DNA of 64,000 bases from an uncultured Paracoccus sp. (GTDB lineage Bacteria > Pseudomonadota > Alphaproteobacteria > Rhodobacterales > Rhodobacteraceae). The position numbers and the translations under genes were made by a program. Under the pieces are notes generated by a model that worked only from the letters and a program-made list of their open reading frames with translations, was not told the origin of the DNA and did not search any database. This document shows, in pieces, positions 62,565 to 64,000 of the stretch. Positions within the stretch are counted from its first letter, which is position 1; every line of letters starts with the position of its first letter. Where the stretch lies: assembly GCF_947487305.1 (NCBI RefSeq), contig NZ_CANKWH010000001.1, positions 372,001 through 436,000 on the forward strand. The letters run 5' to 3'.

Positions 62565-63656
62565 TCACCCGGCGCAGGCCTGAATCTTGGCGAGGTCGGG
62601 GCCGTTCGGCGAGCGGCCCAGATTGTAGGGCGCCGAAGCATCCCGCCATTGGCTATAGTCCTGCAGGTAGGTGATCATGCTCGCATAGACTTTCGCCGAG
62701 AGGGGATTCTCGCAGGCGGCTTCCTCGATCGTCTCGTTGGCGAGCGTCTGGATGTTTTCCAGCGTCGCGTCATCCAGACGGGTGATCTCGGTCCCGGCAT
62801 TCTTGAACTCGGCATAGGCTTCGGTGGCGCGCTTCTCGGTGAAGGCCAGCGACCAGAGAAGGTTCGCGGACGCCGCGACCTTCAGCGTCTCCTGCACTTC
62901 GGGCGTCAGCGCGTCCCAGCTGGCCTTGTTGATCATCACGCCGAAGACCGAGGCCGACTGGTGCCAGCCCGGGGTGGACCAGTATTTCGTCACCTGCTGG
63001 AAGCCGCCCGACCAGTCGACGTTCGGGGTCGAGAACTCGGCCCCGTCGATCACGCCACGCTCCAGCGACTGATAGATCTCGCCGCCGGCCATGCTGACCT
63101 GGTTGCCGCCCAACTTCTCCAGCAGTTTACCCTGCTCATAGCCCGAGAGACGCAGGCGCAGGCCCTTCAGGTCCTCGGTGGTCTGGATCGGCTTGTCGAC
63201 GGTGCGGAAGCCCGATTCGTTGTTGGTCACGCCGTAAGGCAGGTAGACCATGCCGAACTTGCCATAGACCTCGTTGTAAAGCTCGGCCCCGCCCCATTCC
63301 TGGATCCAGTTGATGTAATCGACGGCGTTGAACAGCGCCGAGGTGGTGGCCAGCGGCGAGAAGGCACTGTCGCGGCCCGCCCAATAGCCCGGCCAGTCGC
63401 CGCCGGCCTGGATGGTGCCCGATTCGACCGCGCCGAAGACCTCGCCCGCCGGGACCAGCGAACCGCCTTCGAAGAATTCGATGTTCAGCTGGTCATCGGG
63501 GATCATGTCATTGGCAAGCTTGACGAAATGCTTGTCGATCTCGACCAGTTCGAGGCTCGACGGCCAGGTCGAGGTCATTTGCCAGGTCTCGGCCATGGCC
63601 GGCGCGGCGGCCAGCGTCACGGCGGCCAGCGCGGCCCCGGTCATCATCTTTTTCAT
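62565..63656 (-). CDS. TRAP transporter substrate-binding protein (DctP family)
   Basis: A 363-residue periplasmic binding protein. Signal peptide about 1-22 (ending PAMAE), then the DctP pattern (TWQMTSTWPSSLELVE, ALERGVIDGAEFSTPNVDW). The length and the WPS start suggest a 2-oxo acid binding TakP-like subfamily, but the ligand is not proven. An AAGGAGGT ribosome site precedes the ATG. It lies 34 bases downstream of the large permease gene in the same operon. Confidence 0.88.
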   Translation of the reverse strand: MKKMMTGAALAAVTLAAAPAMAETWQMTSTWPSSLELVEIDKHFVKLANDMIPDDQLNIEFFEGGSLVPAGEVFGAVESGTIQAGGDWPGYWAGRDSAFSPLATTSALFNAVDYINWIQEWGGAELYNEVYGKFGMVYLPYGVTNNESGFRTVDKPIQTTEDLKGLRLRLSGYEQGKLLEKLGGNQVSMAGGEIYQSLERGVIDGAEFSTPNVDWSGGFQQVTKYWSTPGWHQSASVFGVMINKASWDALTPEVQETLKVAASANLLWSLAFTEKRATEAYAEFKNAGTEITRLDDATLENIQTLANETIEEAACENPLSAKVYASMITYLQDYSQWRDASAPYNLGRSPNGPDLAKIQACAG

Positions 63657-63690
63657 TGTTACCTCCTTGTTGAATTCAGTTGCCCAGCCC

Positions 63691-64000
63691 TCACGAGGCC
63701 GGACCGTAAAGCGTTGTCGGCAGCCAGCTGACCAGCGCCGGGAACAGGATGATCAGGCCGCACATGACCAGCACCAGCAGGATGAAGGGCAGGACGCCGC
63801 GGATGATGTCGCCGGTCGAGACCTCGGGTGGCGCGATCGCCCGCATGTAGAACAGCGCGTAGCCGAAGGGCGGCGACAGGAAGCTGGTCTGCAGGACCAC
63901 CGCCATCAGGATCACGAACCACAGCGGATCGATGCCCATCTCGCTGACCAGGGGCAGGAAGATCGGGAAGGACAGTAGCACGATCCCGGTCCAGTCAAGG
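63691..64000 (-). CDS. TRAP transporter large permease subunit DctM (partial)
   Basis: The C-terminal 102 codons of a membrane permease; the gene continues past the right edge. The segment LSPPFGYALFYMRAI is the family's C-terminal motif and hydrophobic helices follow. It works with a small permease (expected upstream) and with the binding protein encoded next to it to import an organic acid with sodium. Confidence 0.88.
   Translation of the reverse strand, partial: LDWTGIVLLSFPIFLPLVSEMGIDPLWFVILMAVVLQTSFLSPPFGYALFYMRAIAPPEVSTGDIIRGVLPFILLVLVMCGLIILFPALVSWLPTTLYGPAS

Overview
The window is a high-GC chromosomal segment from an alphaproteobacterium, most likely Rhodobacteraceae/Paracoccaceae and Paracoccus-like. 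The evidence is the combination of a dmm/mgs/gmaS methylated-amine cluster, a short-form hisG with hisZ, a split B12-dependent methionine synthase with a DUF1638 helper, a double-domain dcd, and the ihfA-merR-tRNA-Pro arrangement. This placement is inferred from gene content; no database search was possible.

Layout. 1-6926: methylated-amine catabolism, with dmmD-dmmA-dmmB (minus) divergent from mgsABC-gmaS (plus). 7248-12670: hemF, a small lipoprotein, an SDR-like protein, rsmC, clpS and a D-Ala-D-Ala carboxypeptidase. 12819-17115: a GST, a Phd/Doc-type toxin-antitoxin pair, parE, then an AT-richer two-gene insert of unknown function. 17184-22350: PAP2-like protein, cytochrome c lipoprotein, lolD/lolC, radA, cvpA. 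22469-28540: purF, slyX, hisS-hisZ-hisG, then an ATPase that ends the tatABC operon (to 30182). 30346-41595: marC, aspartic protease, holC, pepA and the outer-membrane run lptF-lptG-lptD-surA-pdxA-rsmA. 41881-49687: DUF4167 protein, prmC-prfA, MFS exporter, agmatinase, YceI, rpsF-rpsR-rplI. 49874-56232: components of a split methionine synthase (homocysteine methyltransferase, corrinoid protein, DUF1638) interspersed with DUF3461, a radical SAM protein, an RTX-repeat protein and a small membrane protein. 56315-64000: nadA-nadB, HNH nuclease, VOC protein, dcd, tRNA-Pro(GGG), merR, ihfA and part of a TRAP transporter.

How the genes work together. The first cluster should oxidise dimethylamine and route monomethylamine through gamma-glutamylmethylamide (GmaS) and N-methylglutamate (MgsABC); formaldehyde is probably captured by folate through DmmD. 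The lpt/surA block supports LPS transport and outer-membrane protein folding, and tatABC exports folded proteins. A MetR-like palindrome precedes the homocysteine methyltransferase.

The main unexpected signal is a family of about 170-bp intergenic elements: seven nearly full copies and one deletion remnant. Each carries paired arms whose sequence differs between copies while base-pairing within a copy is kept. Seven of the eight lie where two genes converge. I know of no named family that this matches.
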